Positions 24,396-36,850 of a DNA stretch of 64,000 nt are shown here, in pieces; within the stretch, counting starts at the first letter, position 1; each line of letters opens with the position of its first letter. Both the position numbers and the translations under genes were made by a program. Source of the DNA: Siderastrea siderea (Eukaryota > Cnidaria > Anthozoa > Scleractinia > Rhizangiidae); contig OZ034978.1 of the NCBI GenBank assembly GCA_964030785.1, positions 15,677,453-15,741,452 of the forward strand, in the 5' to 3' direction. Under the pieces are notes generated by a model that did not search any database, was not told the DNA's origin, and saw nothing but the letters and a program-made list of their open reading frames with translations.

Positions 24396-26967
24396 AACAA
24401 CTCATACATCGTTATAGAACTGGTCTTTAAACCCTTATACCGAATATATTTTCCGTCGCACAGCGTTATTAAAATCTATCTTCATTATATAGTATTTTGC
24501 ACGACCATAGTGTGAGGGTTTCTTAATTTGAACGAAGAGAGCAGGTGATACGAGAATTATCTACTGCACGGCTCAAAAACAGTACTATACGGTTTCACAT
24601 GTTGCTGTTTTCTAGTGGCATTCCGAATAAAAATAAACAAGTTTTTCGAGCGTCGCAATTATAAAAAAGGGTGTTTGAAAGTAGTATATGCTTGCCTTTA
24701 AGGCGTTCCCATTAATTGAATATTCCTCTTGTTAAAATGCGATGCGCTGTAGATTTTGCAGCTAATTATGCTTAAAATTAATGAAGCAATGTCACCGCGT
24801 ATTTGATCACTGAAAATTATGCACGTTAAAAGTGGAGTCGTTCCCTAAAATTCATGAAATAAAAGAAGAAAACAGCAATGAACCGACTACCCAAAACTTC
24901 TTCAGGTAAAAAGTTGTTTAACCAAGAATTTTTTACGAAATGTTTCTAGCGAATGTGGCAAGATTGGATAGGTGAGCAACGAACCTATGCAGCCTATATC
25001 TGTCGATATTGTGATTTATTTTCATCTTTGCCATCGTTGCTCATGTTTACTTGCTAATAGTCTCCTGTCATCTGCCGCCTACTGTTCTACAGAATTACAA
25101 TTACTGTTGCTGGGTTTCTTATGATCTTCAATCCTATTCACAATTAGATGCTTAGATCAAAGTCATAAGTTTAAAGCTATTATTTTTCGACTGCCGTGAG
25201 TTGAATTTTTTGTGTGGTCAGAAGTCGCGGTGATAATCTTCAAGGGCGGGCAAGAGGTACGTTATTGAGACTGTAATAGTTATGTTAAAACGCGGGACAC
25301 ACTTTTTTTCTTTCTCAAATTAAGTTACCTTGTTTTCAATCCAACCACCAGCCAGAATTGAAGAAAAAAACTTTTGGTGTTCGACATAGGCAGATCATCC
25401 AGGAGGCAAAGGAAAATAGAACAAATAACAAACACAGTAAATTCACTACTGACGTGAGCAGATGAAAAAGGAAAAAAAGAAAACTCACAAGACGCCAACG
25501 AGGATTAAAATATCTGCATAATTATTCACTCCAGCAAAGGAAAACAGAAGCACAATGTTCAAGTCCGATCTGAGGTTTTTCAGTTAGTATTAATTTGTGT
25601 TGTACCTTTTGTGCTTTTTGCCTGTTTTAATGGCTGGTTATGTTTGTTTTTAGCCTGAGAAATACTCGTTACCTCTAGTTTTCAGACTCAAACCTTATTT
25701 AAAGTAGGTGTTTGTAATTCTGTTTTGGGTCATTAGACTGGTGAAGATGATTCTAACGTTTGACTCTCTAGATAAAATCTCAAGATTGTGGCCGTACAAA
25801 CAAACAAACAAATAAATAAATAAAAAAATGAAAGCTGTTGAGCACTGTACTGTGCTGTGATTCAGTATAGAATGCTGTACAAAGTGGCTAAGTTCTATCG
25901 TTTCGTCTGTACATGAAATCCGTAGACGTGCAACTTTTGAAATGAAAGCTATCGAACAGTCCCTTCTCATGAAGCTTTTAAAAGTTCCTTTTTTGAATTT
26001 TGATTCGTTAGGCGACTTAGTCAAGAGTGACTTAATTGAAATGAAAGCTACTGATCGGTGTTTTCCTAGAGAACTGTTTTTGGCTGATATTTTTCTTCCT
26101 GGGTAGGAAGGGGTGAATGAAAACGGCGGTCACAAGAGCGACAAATTAAAATGTTTGAATCCCCTTTCAGATTGGTCCCCTTCAGTTTCATCGACAGCTG
26201 ACATTAAAGCAGAACTTCATGTGCTTTACTTTTGCTTTATTTCATAATTCTTTTTTAGTTTGCTTTGATTTCGATGACAATGACATTTCCTGTCCTCTTG
26301 AGCTCTACTTGTAATTTCATTTCTCATGCGCGGCATTTTGACCTTAGATTGCATCCCAATATTGTATTAGTCTTTTCTTCAGTCTATAATTCGAATATAT
26401 ATCCCCATCAAGATAACTATCAAAAAGGCCTGCTGCTGGGAGAATTTTTGATTTTAAAGGTGCAATTTAATGTTACCCCAGAGATTGATATTTCTTGTCC
26501 TACAGAGCTCTATTTTAAATTTTTGCATTCGTGCCATTATCGCCTTAGGTTACATCTCTTAGTTGTATTAGTTTTTCTTTAGTCTATAATTTGAATTTAT
26601 CTTTGACAAAATAAATTTGTAAAAGGCCTGCTGCTGAGAGAAAGTTTGATTTTAAAGATGTTACCACAGACCTTCGGAGGATGAACTGTGACGCTTGTGA
26701 ATTTTTTTTGGGTATTTTTCAGGCAAAAGGTGACAATCTATCTCTATTTTTGTCAGTGTTTGTATCTTAAGAATGTGCGTTTGACTAGAAATTAATTGGA
26801 GAAAAAATGTTATAGTATGTTCCAAATTTAAATTCAGTTTCTAGCAACATGCCCAAGGAGATTTCACTGTTTAAATTGTGAATAATAATGTCAACGAAGG
26901 TCTACAGAACAGGGTTTCCCAAAAGACTGGAGGCATGATTTTGTCTCCGAGGCGACTTTTTTATCAC
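24396..26967. other. Gene-free stretch, copy 1
   Basis: No recognisable gene. At about 26270-26470 and 26490-26640 two blocks resemble each other (TGATATTTCTTGTCCTACAG, TTAGGTTACATC and AAAAGGCCTGCTGCT type motifs recur), so this is an internal tandem repeat of about 190 bp. The target of the large transposon of copy 2 is the intact sequence near 26645-26660 here. Confidence 0.45.
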
Positions 26968-26977
26968 GGTACTTTTC

Positions 26978-28189
26978 AGGGGGGGGGGGGGGGAAGCAAC
27001 TTCCCATCCATTCTCTTAAATGAAATCCAAACGATGTTCTCACAACTTGCAAAGCAATCTGTGAGGTTCTGGTCAGCGGACATGCCTCCTACGCGTGCGC
27101 AGATGTTGCATGTTCCAACGGAACTCGGACGCTGAAGGGAAAAATTATGGCGGCCAAAGGCGGCGGATTCCGTTTTGTCCCTTCGTTTAGGTAATTGACG
27201 AATTGATCGTATTTTACACTTTTATCATATTTTCGTGCATTTTGCTTCTTATGCAGACAAAAGTTTACTCACGGAGTTTTTTTAGTCGCAAAGTAGAACA
27301 GTAGCGCTTCGATCAATCCAGTCTGTGCTGATCAACTGTATAGAATGAGATAGAATTTTCTGAAGCTGGGTTAAAAAGTGGGATCGGGTTCAAAGTACTG
27401 AACTGTGAAATGATCTTGTTAACACATAACTGGATTATTGACAATAAAGGTCGTATTTTGTGCGTAGGTATTGTTTCCATGCATTAGGTTATAGCAGTTT
27501 TGATTGAATTTATTTCCATCGATGTTTTATGGCACATTTCCCGTTGCAATTTATTTAGACCACGCTGGAGGAAAACATGCAAACCGAGTACAGCCATAAC
27601 TGTCTCATCTCATGCTATCAATTCGTTACAGAATGAGATGTAAAAATAAACATTGACAGTATTTTTATTTATCACATGCATCAGTTCAGCGATAGACAAA
27701 GACCAAAATTACGTCGCGGAGTACAAGAAATAAAATCCTGAATAGTTCAAGCGCTTTCTCTCGGTGAGAAGTTTATTTACGTTGAATTATCTAGTTCTAG
27801 CATTCAACTTTGAAACGTTTGTCGCAAACCTGTTCTCCAAGTATAAATAAGCGAAACGTGACTGCCGTACAGCTCGCAGCTGATCCACTCGCCACTGCAA
27901 CAAACAAGACAGTACGAAAACAGAAGCGTCTTCATCGATGTCGCTTCCATCGAATATTCTCTTGTACGAAACTGACAGTAAGTTCCATGAGAGATTAGCT
28001 GCTCACCGCTTACTTTCCCCCGACAAAATACACATAAATTCTGAAAACTATTTCAAATAAGTTGATCGTCGTTCGGAAATATTTATTATGACGAACACCG
28101 CTGTCCACGTTTTGACTGGACCGCTTTGCAAGTTGTGAGAACATCGTTTCTCGGTCCCAGGCCTCGCTTCTATCCCCCCCCCCCCCCCT
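26978..28189. mobile_element. 1212-bp element with poly-G/poly-C ends and 10-bp target duplication
   Basis: The element starts with A plus a G run and ends with a C run plus T. It is flanked by GGTACTTTTC at 26968-26977 and 28190-28199. In copy 2 this site is uninterrupted, with one GGTACTTTTC near 61841. Inside the G runs, AACGATGTTCTCACAACTTG occurs near the left end and, inverted, near the right end, so the terminal inverted repeats reach about 100 bp imperfectly. No transposase is encoded. A 10-bp duplication suggests a Mutator-like or unknown superfamily. Confidence 0.8.
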
Positions 28190-28199
28190 GGTACTTTTC

Positions 28200-30200
28200 G
28201 CTTTATACAAGGCTGTGATGAAGCTGCAAGAGATCAAAGAACAAACCACTGGCCACGTTTTCGGCAAGATTAAATCATGATGAACTGGAAACTTAGAAAG
28301 CTTTACTTTCATTGGCTTGCCCCGTTGGCGCGGTGTTGGCATACAAATTAATAATGGCCTGACGTGAATTAATAATCAAGGTCTGAAATCGTTGCAGCGA
28401 AACACCTGACTTCGCTTCTCGCAAGTGGCGTCTTCGATTTGAATGAACTCGGTTGTGAGTATAATTTTTCTTTCTTTCTACATTTGTGGTCTTCAGATAT
28501 TCTTGGTGGCTAGGCGACATTTTAATGAAGCTAGCCTATCCTCTGAAATTGATTTAACTTATCAGTCCACTCAGCTCACAGGAATTACAAAAAAATTTCT
28601 GTTGTGTGTAAATTACCAGATATATTGTAGTATTTAACCTACGTAGGATAATTTATTTGGCAGATGCAGTTTAGATTAAAGAAGGGGACTACCTTTTTTC
28701 TTGAGCTAAGATATAATGAAATCGGTACCTTGATAAAGAAAAAGTGTTTACTGAAACTCAATATCCTTACAGCGCCGTAGGAAATCACAATTCACTTAAA
28801 AGACGAATTGCATCGTTGTTTCTGTGCTGTGAATTTCTTTATGATGTTAAGTTTAATTTTTATTTCAACCTTGATGAAAGCTTTCTATGTGAACGGATGT
28901 ATGTGTTGATTCATACTGAACCTGAGTTTTTGAAATTTCTTTCTTGTTCAACTTCTAACAGAAGAAGCTCGACAGGACATAAATGTCTTGAAACGTTTGC
29001 TAGGGTTTTTTAATTTAAGCTATTGCTGCTTGCAGCTCCAAAATATCGGATTGTTTGAGAATTAACGGCTTAAAAGAAAGGGAAAGGATATATATATATA
29101 ACGAAGGTTAAGTAAAGTATTTTAACTTAGCCTTTGGTGCCAATGTACAGGGTCAATGCCGGGATGCAGACAAATTGATATCAGTTTGTATCATGACTTG
29201 CTGCAGGGCCTTGTGAACTTAACACATGCATGTGTATTTGAATCTTATTTTAAAGCAGGCTTTATCACTATCAGTTTAATTTCAGTTTCATACTCATTTT
29301 GCCTTTTCGTACTTAATGGTAATGCAAACGATAAAAAAATTTTATCTTTCTATAATTCACATTTCACATCTTATGAAACTTATCTTTCGAAAAGGGTGCA
29401 CGGTTGCTGGAGGCGCAGACGAAAAAGTCGACTGAAAAGTGCGCCTCCGTTTACAAAGACGAAACAGACAAACTTCTTTTCTAGGCTACAACTAAAACTG
29501 TAATTGTGGTCGCCGTAGGTTGCCAGGTCTCTTCAGGTTGAAGCCAAAGTTATTGAGCCGAAACAAAAAAGTTTCATTTTAGAAGACGGCGGCCCTTTAT
29601 CAACATATACATTGATTTGGGTTTCAAGACAAGTAAACTTTCAGAGAAAGAAAAAATCAATTTTCTCGATGGTGCTTACGCCTCAATAGTAAAATATTTG
29701 TCTATAACATATGTTCATCTGCCTTAAAAAAAAGATTGAGTTGTGATTAACACGTCTCAACTAACCCTTTTCCAAGGTAATTTAAATCCTATAGAAAGCA
29801 TAAAAAGTCGTTGTAAACAAGTAGAAACGCAAACCCACGCCTAATTATATTATAAAGGATACTTAACAGTGAACATCACGTGGCTTTGTAACAAACTCAT
29901 TTTGAATAAATGTTATAGAGAACACAGTTAACCAATGAAAGATTTTCAGGCCGGCCAGCTGTGCTTACACCTTACACTAAAACCAAACCAAATTCTGTTG
30001 TAATCTGTTGATAATATATCAAAGAGACAAAAGAAAACGTGTGTATCACAAAAATCTATTTTTAATTTACTCTCCAATTACCAGCACAGAAGCAATTGAG
30101 TCCCTGTGGTCAGTACAAATTAAGTGTCTTCAAGACATGCCTTTTGTACGAACTGCCTCAATAAGGTGGGTGAAGATAGTAATGTCAGTAATCTTTGCAG
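28200..30200. other. Gene-free stretch before the kelch fragment, copy 1
   Basis: Two plus-strand open frames (28744-29013, 89 codons; 29156-29503, 115 codons) are preserved almost perfectly in copy 2. The surrounding sequence is equally preserved, so this is no sign of selection, and neither translation resembles a known family. They could be remnants of an older gene or chance frames. Confidence 0.4.
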
Positions 30201-30201
30201 C

Positions 30202-30908
30202 AGAGGACAAAATGACTTCATTAAATTCGACTATTATAACGTGGACTTCTCTTGTAGTACAAACTCAGTGGCAGTCGTCAGAGGACAAATCTATGCTATT
30301 GAGATCGATACGAGGAGTGAGTTATCTACTGTTAAAAGATATGATGTGGAGTTCTACTCGTGGCAGCCAACTTTTTCTCGTCAAGGCTATAGATTTTGCT
30401 CATGTGTTAAAGCAGCTGGTAGCTGTTTGCCTATGTTTTTGGTGGGGGACAACCAGGATTGTCTTCTGATCATGTTTCAAAAGCTGAGAGATGCGACACG
30501 GTTAAAAACAAGTGGGAGGAAATCGCAGACATGCAACAAGAAAGAGGCCAGTTCTTTGGTGTTGCTGTTCAGGAGAAGATTTTTGTTGCTGGAGGGAAAG
30601 ACAGGCAAAACATGAAAACATGTGAGGTGTACAATACTTCCACAAATGAATGGCATTTGTGTACATTTGCCTCGTGTACTTGGAAGCATGATTTGTCTAA
30701 ATGGAACAGTCTATATATATATGTACTTGGTGGCTCACATGAAAAAGAAGCTCTGCGGACAGTTGAGAGCTATGACCCATTAGTGAATGAGTGGATCGAG
30801 AAAACTTCCATACCAGTGGACAGGATGTCCGAAGCAAATCAGTGTTCGTTCAAAGGCTGTGTAATGAAACTTTCGAAAGGCATCCTTGGCAAAATCATTC
30901 AAATCTAA
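30202..30908 (+). pseudogene. Kelch-repeat (KLHL-type) fragment, copy 1
   Basis: Translation gives consecutive kelch repeats: an AVVRGQIYAIEID repeat, then a SCVKAAG repeat, then after a frame change KNKWEEIADMQQERG, KIFVAGGKD, CEVYNTSTNEW, YVLGGSHEKEA and ESYDPLVNEWIEKT. The change of frame falls at a run of five G at about 30446, where adding one base would restore a repeat ending in a double Gly. No BTB or BACK domain is found upstream in this copy, and the last repeats end in an unrelated tail. In KLHL proteins this propeller is the substrate-binding part of Cullin-3 ligases. Here it is a truncated, frameshifted relic, unless the G run is a sequence error and upstream exons were missed. 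Confidence 0.7.
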
Positions 30909-31154
30909 TAAGATGACAAATTTTTGTTTGTTAATTTTGAAGGAGGTCAATAACAGTACAATCAAAACCATGAATGAAACCGTTGTTATTTGTAGTGATG
31001 AACGAAGTCATGACTTGTTTCAATTGGGTGAAAATACAACAGTTTCACGCTATTAACTAAGCCAAGCCGGCAATCATCCTCTCTTGTAAAGCATAAAGCT
31101 GATTTCCACATCATTGACTGCTAGTGATAGTCATCGATGGTCAGTTGCATTTAA
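30909..31154. other. Junction between duplication copies
   Basis: About 245 bp separate the end of the kelch frame from the first base matching the start of copy 1. Sequence left of the junction (ending CAGTTGCATTTAAC) has no counterpart at 4300-4376, so the copies do not share extended homology at the breakpoint. Confidence 0.5.
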
Positions 31155-32708
31155 CAAAACTCGGCGAACGCCACCGAACACGTGGAGACAAGGCGATAAA
31201 CTGCGATACAAATCTCTGCAGCCTATTCGATCGCTGAATCGCTGCGTGTCACGCTTCCAAATGACTTTTTTCAGCTATCGTTGCATGGTGATCACGTGGA
31301 AAATAGTCTTAAGGGAACTCCGCCATATTGACGGAGATGAGCTCAGTCTCTAACACAGCTTGCTAGAAAAAAAAATGTATAACAGTTTGTTTGTTATGAA
31401 GGTGCAAATGTCTGTACTGTTAAACCGCAAGGTATAGCCTTATCTGCCACGCAGGGTGCTGCTCGTGTTTACATGGCGGTTACATGCGGGATGAGTTCTG
31501 TCCTGCTGAACTGAATGTTCTGTTAGCTTGAGATGAAATAACTATTAGTTGTTCTTGCAGTTTGCTGACTTCTCGAACCAACTGTCCCAGTTTGTCCTCG
31601 ACTTCTTTGAGGTTGCCTTTGACGGAGATGGGCTGGACCCTAACCCCCTTCATGTCGGTTTCCTCTAAAATAGAATTAAAATAGAATTAAAATAGAATTA
31701 GAAAGGATGGATCATCCCTTTCAAAACTGGCAAATAGTATTTTATCCAATTATTGGGTCCTCGTGTTCTGAAAAGTACCGCTGAAGACAAACATTTCAGT
31801 TGAATTATTTACTTGTGAAAAAGCTCGTAATCTGCATGTAGCTGATATTCACTAGTGACCAGGCGCTAAGGCCTAAAAGGGAACAACGCACTGAATCACT
31901 AGTATCTGTGAGTGTTTTACTTCCATCCCTCAGAACTGCATCTTTAGTCTTTTTAATCAACGTTCTTCATGATCAGCGTAACTCGAAAAAAGGACCATTG
32001 CAGCTTGAGAAGAACGATGATTCAGCTGAATCAAGTGAATCAATCATTGTTTTCGGTTTCTCTTTCGGCACTCAAGTGAATCAATCATTGTTTTCAGTTT
32101 CTTTTTCGGCAACTGGGCTGTTTAGGCAGCCTTTCACTGTCTTCAGCTTCGGCTCATAAGAGTCTCGGTCAAACATATTCAACACCATCCCGAACATCGT
32201 TAAGAACAACTTTGTTGTAGGAATGCTTGATGGTAATAGAACTTTGCTGAACACCATTAACAATTATTCAAAATTATTTAACTTGCCGAATTGAACTGTG
32301 TTGAGCGATGTAGGATAAAAAAGTAAATACGTTTGGCCGGGACCTAACATTTACCTGGAGTTACATTATTCTGTGCAAAAAGCTCATTCAGTAGTTATTT
32401 GAATTTTATAAATGAATGAAAGTACCAACCTGACCAATTGATTAATTAATTCATACCTTCGCCCCTCATACCTTTGTCCCTCCACAGTTTTCTGTGCATA
32501 AGTTCCGCTATGACCCCGAGTAAAACAAGGCCAAGGAAAACGCCCATAGTAACCAACAGGAAGCGCTGAGTAGCTTTTGATTTACCAGAAAAGAGACTTG
32601 TGGAGTCAGTGTCCTCACTGTAAGCCTTCGGAAGAAAAGAAATAGTAAGACATGAAAAGGTGAAGAGGGTAGGAAATCCTACGGACTACATACACTTGGT
32701 CACACTTG

Positions 32709-33696
32709 GATCGTGTCTAAAAGTACACACGAGTGACCACGAGTGACCACGAGTGACCACGAGTGACCACGAGTGACCACGAGTGACCATGAGTGACCAC
32801 GAGTGACCACGAGTGACCACGAGTGACCACGAGTGACCACGAGTGACCACGAGTGACCACGAGTAGACCACGAGTGACCACGAGTGACCACGAGTGACCA
32901 CGAGTGACCACGAGTGAGAATGCATCAAAATATTTTGCTGATGTCATGCTGACGTCGTCTTTACATCATTTTATCAAATAATCGTTATTTCACGGCAAAC
33001 TGACCGTTTCTTGACAACTTAATACCTGGATTCGACTTTTCCGCCATTTCTGACTGAATGGGGGAGGGGCTAAGGGACAGACGGGGAGGGGGGATGGGGG
33101 CTACAAACTTCCCACCACCCGCACCCTTTAATCTCGGTTCCCCGCCAGTTCTCGTTAAAATAGTTCCTTAAATCATGTACTTTCACAGAAAACCTTTTTG
33201 TTAATTTTTATATTTGTCATTTTCACCTTCTTTCTTTCTTTTTTTTCGCCCCTGGTCACTGGTAGCCTTCGAAAGGGGGGGGGGGGGGTAGGGAGGTGGA
33301 CAGAATTTAAGACTCCGGGTAGAAAAGAGTGAGGGAGGTGTACGGCAGGCAGAATAAAGGGCGGGAAGAAAAAGTTAAGAAAAGTGGCGGGAACCAAGAT
33401 TAAAGGGTGCGGGTGGCGGGAAGTTTGTACCCCCCCATCCCCCCTCCCTGTCCGTCCCTTAGCCCCTCCCTTATTCAGTCAGAAATGGCGGAAATGTCGA
33501 ATCCAGGTATAAAGGTCTCAATAAACGGTCAGTTTGCCGTGAAACAGTGTTTATTTGATAAAATGATGTTATGATGACAAAGTATTTTGATGCATTCTCA
33601 CTCGTGGTCACTCGTGGTCACTCGTGGTCTACTCGTGGTCACTCGTAGTCATTCGTGGTCACTTGTGGTCACTCGTGTGTACTTTTAGACACGATC
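32709..33696. mobile_element. 988-bp foldback element with minisatellite arms and 9-bp target duplication
   Basis: The ends are perfect inverted repeats: GATCGTGTCTAAAAGTACAC at the left and its complement at the right. TCACACTTG flanks both sides (32700-32708, 33697-33705). Copy 1 lacks it. The left arm carries about 18 copies of a GAGTGACCAC unit (32731-32913) and the right arm a shorter inverted set (33598-33675). The inner arms also pair over a few hundred bases around a poly-G core near 33275. Foldback structure plus a 9-bp duplication fits a Mutator-like non-autonomous element; the open frames reading TRGHSWSLV come only from the minisatellite. Confidence 0.8.
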
Positions 33697-34242
33697 TCAC
33701 ACTTGGGAGAGAAAGATAAGGGTGAAACTATACCACTGTGCCATCTCAGGATTGGGTATATAGTATCTTTGACAGTGAAAATTCAGTAATTTTTGTGCCA
33801 GCTGAAACTAGCATAAATATGGTTTCCATAGACATACTAGCTGTGGTTTAATCAATTTAGGGTATTTCAAGGTATCAGTCTGGTACATTCAGTATTCTCC
33901 TCCTCAGCCAAGGACTGCTATCGCGAAAACATTGTGCTCCAGTAACGTTTTACGCTTTTGCGGATCCATAGCACCAGGAACAGTGACTATTTAGCGGTTC
34001 TGATAAGGGTGGAATTCAGGAAGCAAATTATTGTGGTGGGAAGCGATCTGCACCTTTCGCAATGAGTACTATGATTGGTTGATGAAACAATAGATAACAG
34101 ACGTAAACAATAGCCTTAACCATGAAAACAGCAGAGGTGTAGGTTATCAGGGACCAGTGAAAATAGAGGTTTAGAACAGGCGCAGATCAACCGAGCAATG
34201 GGATCAGATTGTAAAGACAAGAGAATCACAACGGGAAAGTAC

Positions 34243-34709
34243 TTTTGCTAAAATTTATCACAGAAAATTTTCCTGTGCCAATGACGTGTCTATGATGATT
34301 GCTGTTTCTATAGCAACCGTCTACTCAGGAGTGTATTTTGACTATTTCTGTCATATGTCAGTCTTTTTTTCAGTTTTTCCCCCTTCGTTTGTAAGAAGAA
34401 GATAATCCTTTTCTTTTGGGTGCTTATTTTGATTTTTCGATGTAGCTGTATGACTGCAGGTCGGGATTCAAGATGACGGCCTCAAAATTCAAAATGGCTG
34501 GTTTAATACGTCATTGTGAGGTCATAATTGTGAGGTCATGATTGACACGTCACAAGCCCAATCTGTTAAGCTAATGACGTGCTAAAAGCATGCCAAATTT
34601 CTTCACAAGAGCGTTAATAATTTTCAAGATCTATATATACTTTGATGTACTTTGTGCCTCCCCCCCCCCCCCCCCCCCACCGGCTCAGAAATTCAAAAGG
34701 TCCAGGCAA
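34243..34709. mobile_element. About 467-bp insertion private to copy 2, class unknown
   Basis: Copy 1 reads straight through (near 7904-7909), while copy 2 has about 467 extra bases between GGGAAAGTAC and AAGATTTCATCC. The insert has several GTGAGGTCAT/TGACGTG motifs and a poly-C run near its right end (about 34662-34678). No clear terminal inverted repeats or target duplication can be read, so boundaries are accurate to only a few bases. Confidence 0.55.
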
Positions 34710-34861
34710 AATAGGGTTAAGATTTCATCCACGGATTCAACGTTAGAATCACCTTGACAGCAAAATTAATAAACAGCACCACAGGAAAGTACTGGTCAGT
34801 AGCCTCATTTGAATGCTTGCACCTTAATATATTTCATCACGTGCAGACCTCAAAGAAAATA

Positions 34862-35162
34862 AGGGCCGATTAGACGGTACGACTTTTGCTTACGACTGTC
34901 TTATGCGACTTTTGTAGCGCGCGCTGCTCGCGTCAGGCAAAGATCGTATACAACTCGTCATTCTAACATTTTGATTGTGGCTTCGGCTGTCGTAGGGTTT
35001 TAAAACATGTTTCAAAATCCTACGACATTTTTCGTGTACTGTGCAACTGTCGTGAAGATGTTGTACGTCTGATTTAGACGACACGATTCGTGTGGTAAAC
35101 GTGACGTGAGGAAGTCGCATACTACAGTCCTAAGGAAAAATCGTACCGTCTAAATCGGCCCT
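34862..35162. mobile_element. 301-bp MITE with TA target duplication
   Basis: Left end AGGGCCGATTAGACGGTACGA and right end TCGTACCGTCTAAATCGGCC(CT) are inverted repeats differing by one base, flanked by TA at 34860-34861 and 35163-35164. Copy 1 has the empty site (GTAACAGG near 8056). The interior is itself rich in inverted TACGACT and GTCGTA motifs. No coding capacity. A TA duplication suggests Tc1/mariner-type mobilisation. Confidence 0.85.
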
Positions 35163-36579
35163 TAACAGGATGCAATTGTAAACGTATTACTTCCCGTTAA
35201 CTCACCGCGATCGGCTGTAGGTATTTCATGAGCAGTTCATCCACGTCAAGTCTTTCGATATGCTCTTCAAAGCACGAATCGTCGCCCAACAACTTTGTAG
35301 AGAAATCGGATTTAAGAATGGCTAAGTCATACCTCACTTTTGCCGAGAAACTCTGAAACACCTTGAGTTTAGAGTCGTGATAAAGGTAGTAGGCCGCTTT
35401 GTATTTGTCCATAAAAGCGCCGTCTATCTTATCTGCCTTGAGTTCACTGAACAGCCGTTCGACCGATGGGAAAGCTGTTAAAGGAATAAATTGACATGTG
35501 AAATTTAAACACAGGTGGATAAATTGTTATTTGGCTTTATCCTTTTGTATTGCTTTCTCTAATTAGTACATTTTTACTTTTGATCGTCGTGACTTGTGGC
35601 TTTGCCTATGTATCATACCTATTTGTATGCATGTATCCCCACATACATAGTTAAACCTCTCTTGCCCAATAAGACCTCTCTTACACACACATGTCTCCCT
35701 TACACACACAACCGATGTTGACCATGATGATGACGATGATGATGACGATGATGCTGAGGACTGGAAGGAGGGGATTAACCTGTAACACCTAGGGTGGAAT
35801 GCTGTACACTGCCAATCAGATTGCAAGCTTTTCTTCTGCGTGTAGTTCATACTACTTAGTAATACCTGTGACATTAGCTCCTCTTTGTTTTGCTTCTAAT
35901 TCCGCTGATGTGTTTCTCAACACCCCAATCTAAAGAGAAAAAAGAAAAAAGAAAAGAAATTAAATGAAAAATTCATTGATTAAATTAATACCAGCGAGAT
36001 TAAGTGCCAATTATTTAAACAAAGTAGAGGAAAACCTGGGTCGGAGGCTAAACCCAGCTTACTGATACCAAAACACAATGAAGACCCTTTGGAAGTAGTC
36101 TAATGAGCATAACGAATCGCGCTGTCCCAACTAAGACAATGGCAACAGCTTTCTTAATTCCTGTAGAAACTTTATTTTAATTTTTCTCTCTTCTCAGTTT
36201 CATCCTACATGTATGGTGTTATATTTTGACCAGAGAAAACTGATTACTTCTGTGTTTCACCAAATTATTTTGTTTGCGCCGTCTATAACAGATGGCGTTT
36301 ACGTCTAAGACGTTCAATGCTAGTTGCGGGCGACTTTACTAAACATTGCTCCGATTGGTCCAATCTTGAAGGCAAGCAAACTTTGACACCCCTTTCTCAA
36401 TTTAATTGACAGCGTGGCTGGAAAAATAACCCTCGGTCGTACAAACAGTCACACCCTTACCGTAGCACAAGGGGGGGAAGTTGATGGGACCCTCCCTGGA
36501 ATTTTGTTGTGCTTCAATATTTCGAAAAGATTTTACCTTTGGTAGATAGCCTGTGATGTGCTCTACAATATGAGGTATG

Positions 36580-36850
36580 TATTATGGGTTGTGGCGCTGC
36601 TGGGGGCCTGTGACGTCATCCAAGATGGCGACCATTTTCACTCCAAATGAGAAATGATCAAAAACCGGTGGAAACTGAAAATGCTGATGCTAGTCACCTA
36701 GAATACGACATAATTAAACACTGCTGCTTTTTGTTGATATTTTGTGGTTCCTTCACTGAAAAAAGGTGGAAACATGCATTTTTATTCAAAAATAGCTTGA
36801 CCACCTACTACTTATGACGTCATATTTTGTAACCATGGGAACCGATTCTC
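36580..36850. repeat. Dispersed TGACGTCA-type repeat, intron of receptor copy 2
   Basis: Counterpart of 9520-9790, with TGTGACGTCATCCAAGATGG and a second TGACGTCATA followed by GGGAACCGATTC. More diverged from copy 1 than the sequence outside the gene. Confidence 0.5.

Larger units (their letters stand above)
4377..31154 (+). repeat. Copy 1 of large tandem duplication
   Basis: Sequence from about 4377 onward matches sequence from about 31155 onward in the same order and orientation through the receptor gene, the long non-coding middle and the kelch fragment. After subtracting insertions private to one copy, the unit is about 26 kb. The right edge of copy 1 is taken as the start of copy 2; the true edge cannot be confirmed because copy 2 runs off the window. 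Insertions private to copy 1 are at 4664-6126, 24197-24353 and 26978-28189. Confidence 0.85.

Noticed and set aside
28744..29503. Two open frames perfectly or almost perfectly conserved between copies
   Set aside because: The surrounding non-coding sequence is just as conserved, so the conservation reflects recent duplication rather than selection; no family recognised.
32686..32947. Overlapping minus-strand frames reading SLVVTRGHSW
   Set aside because: Pure translation of the 10-bp minisatellite in all three frames within the foldback element.
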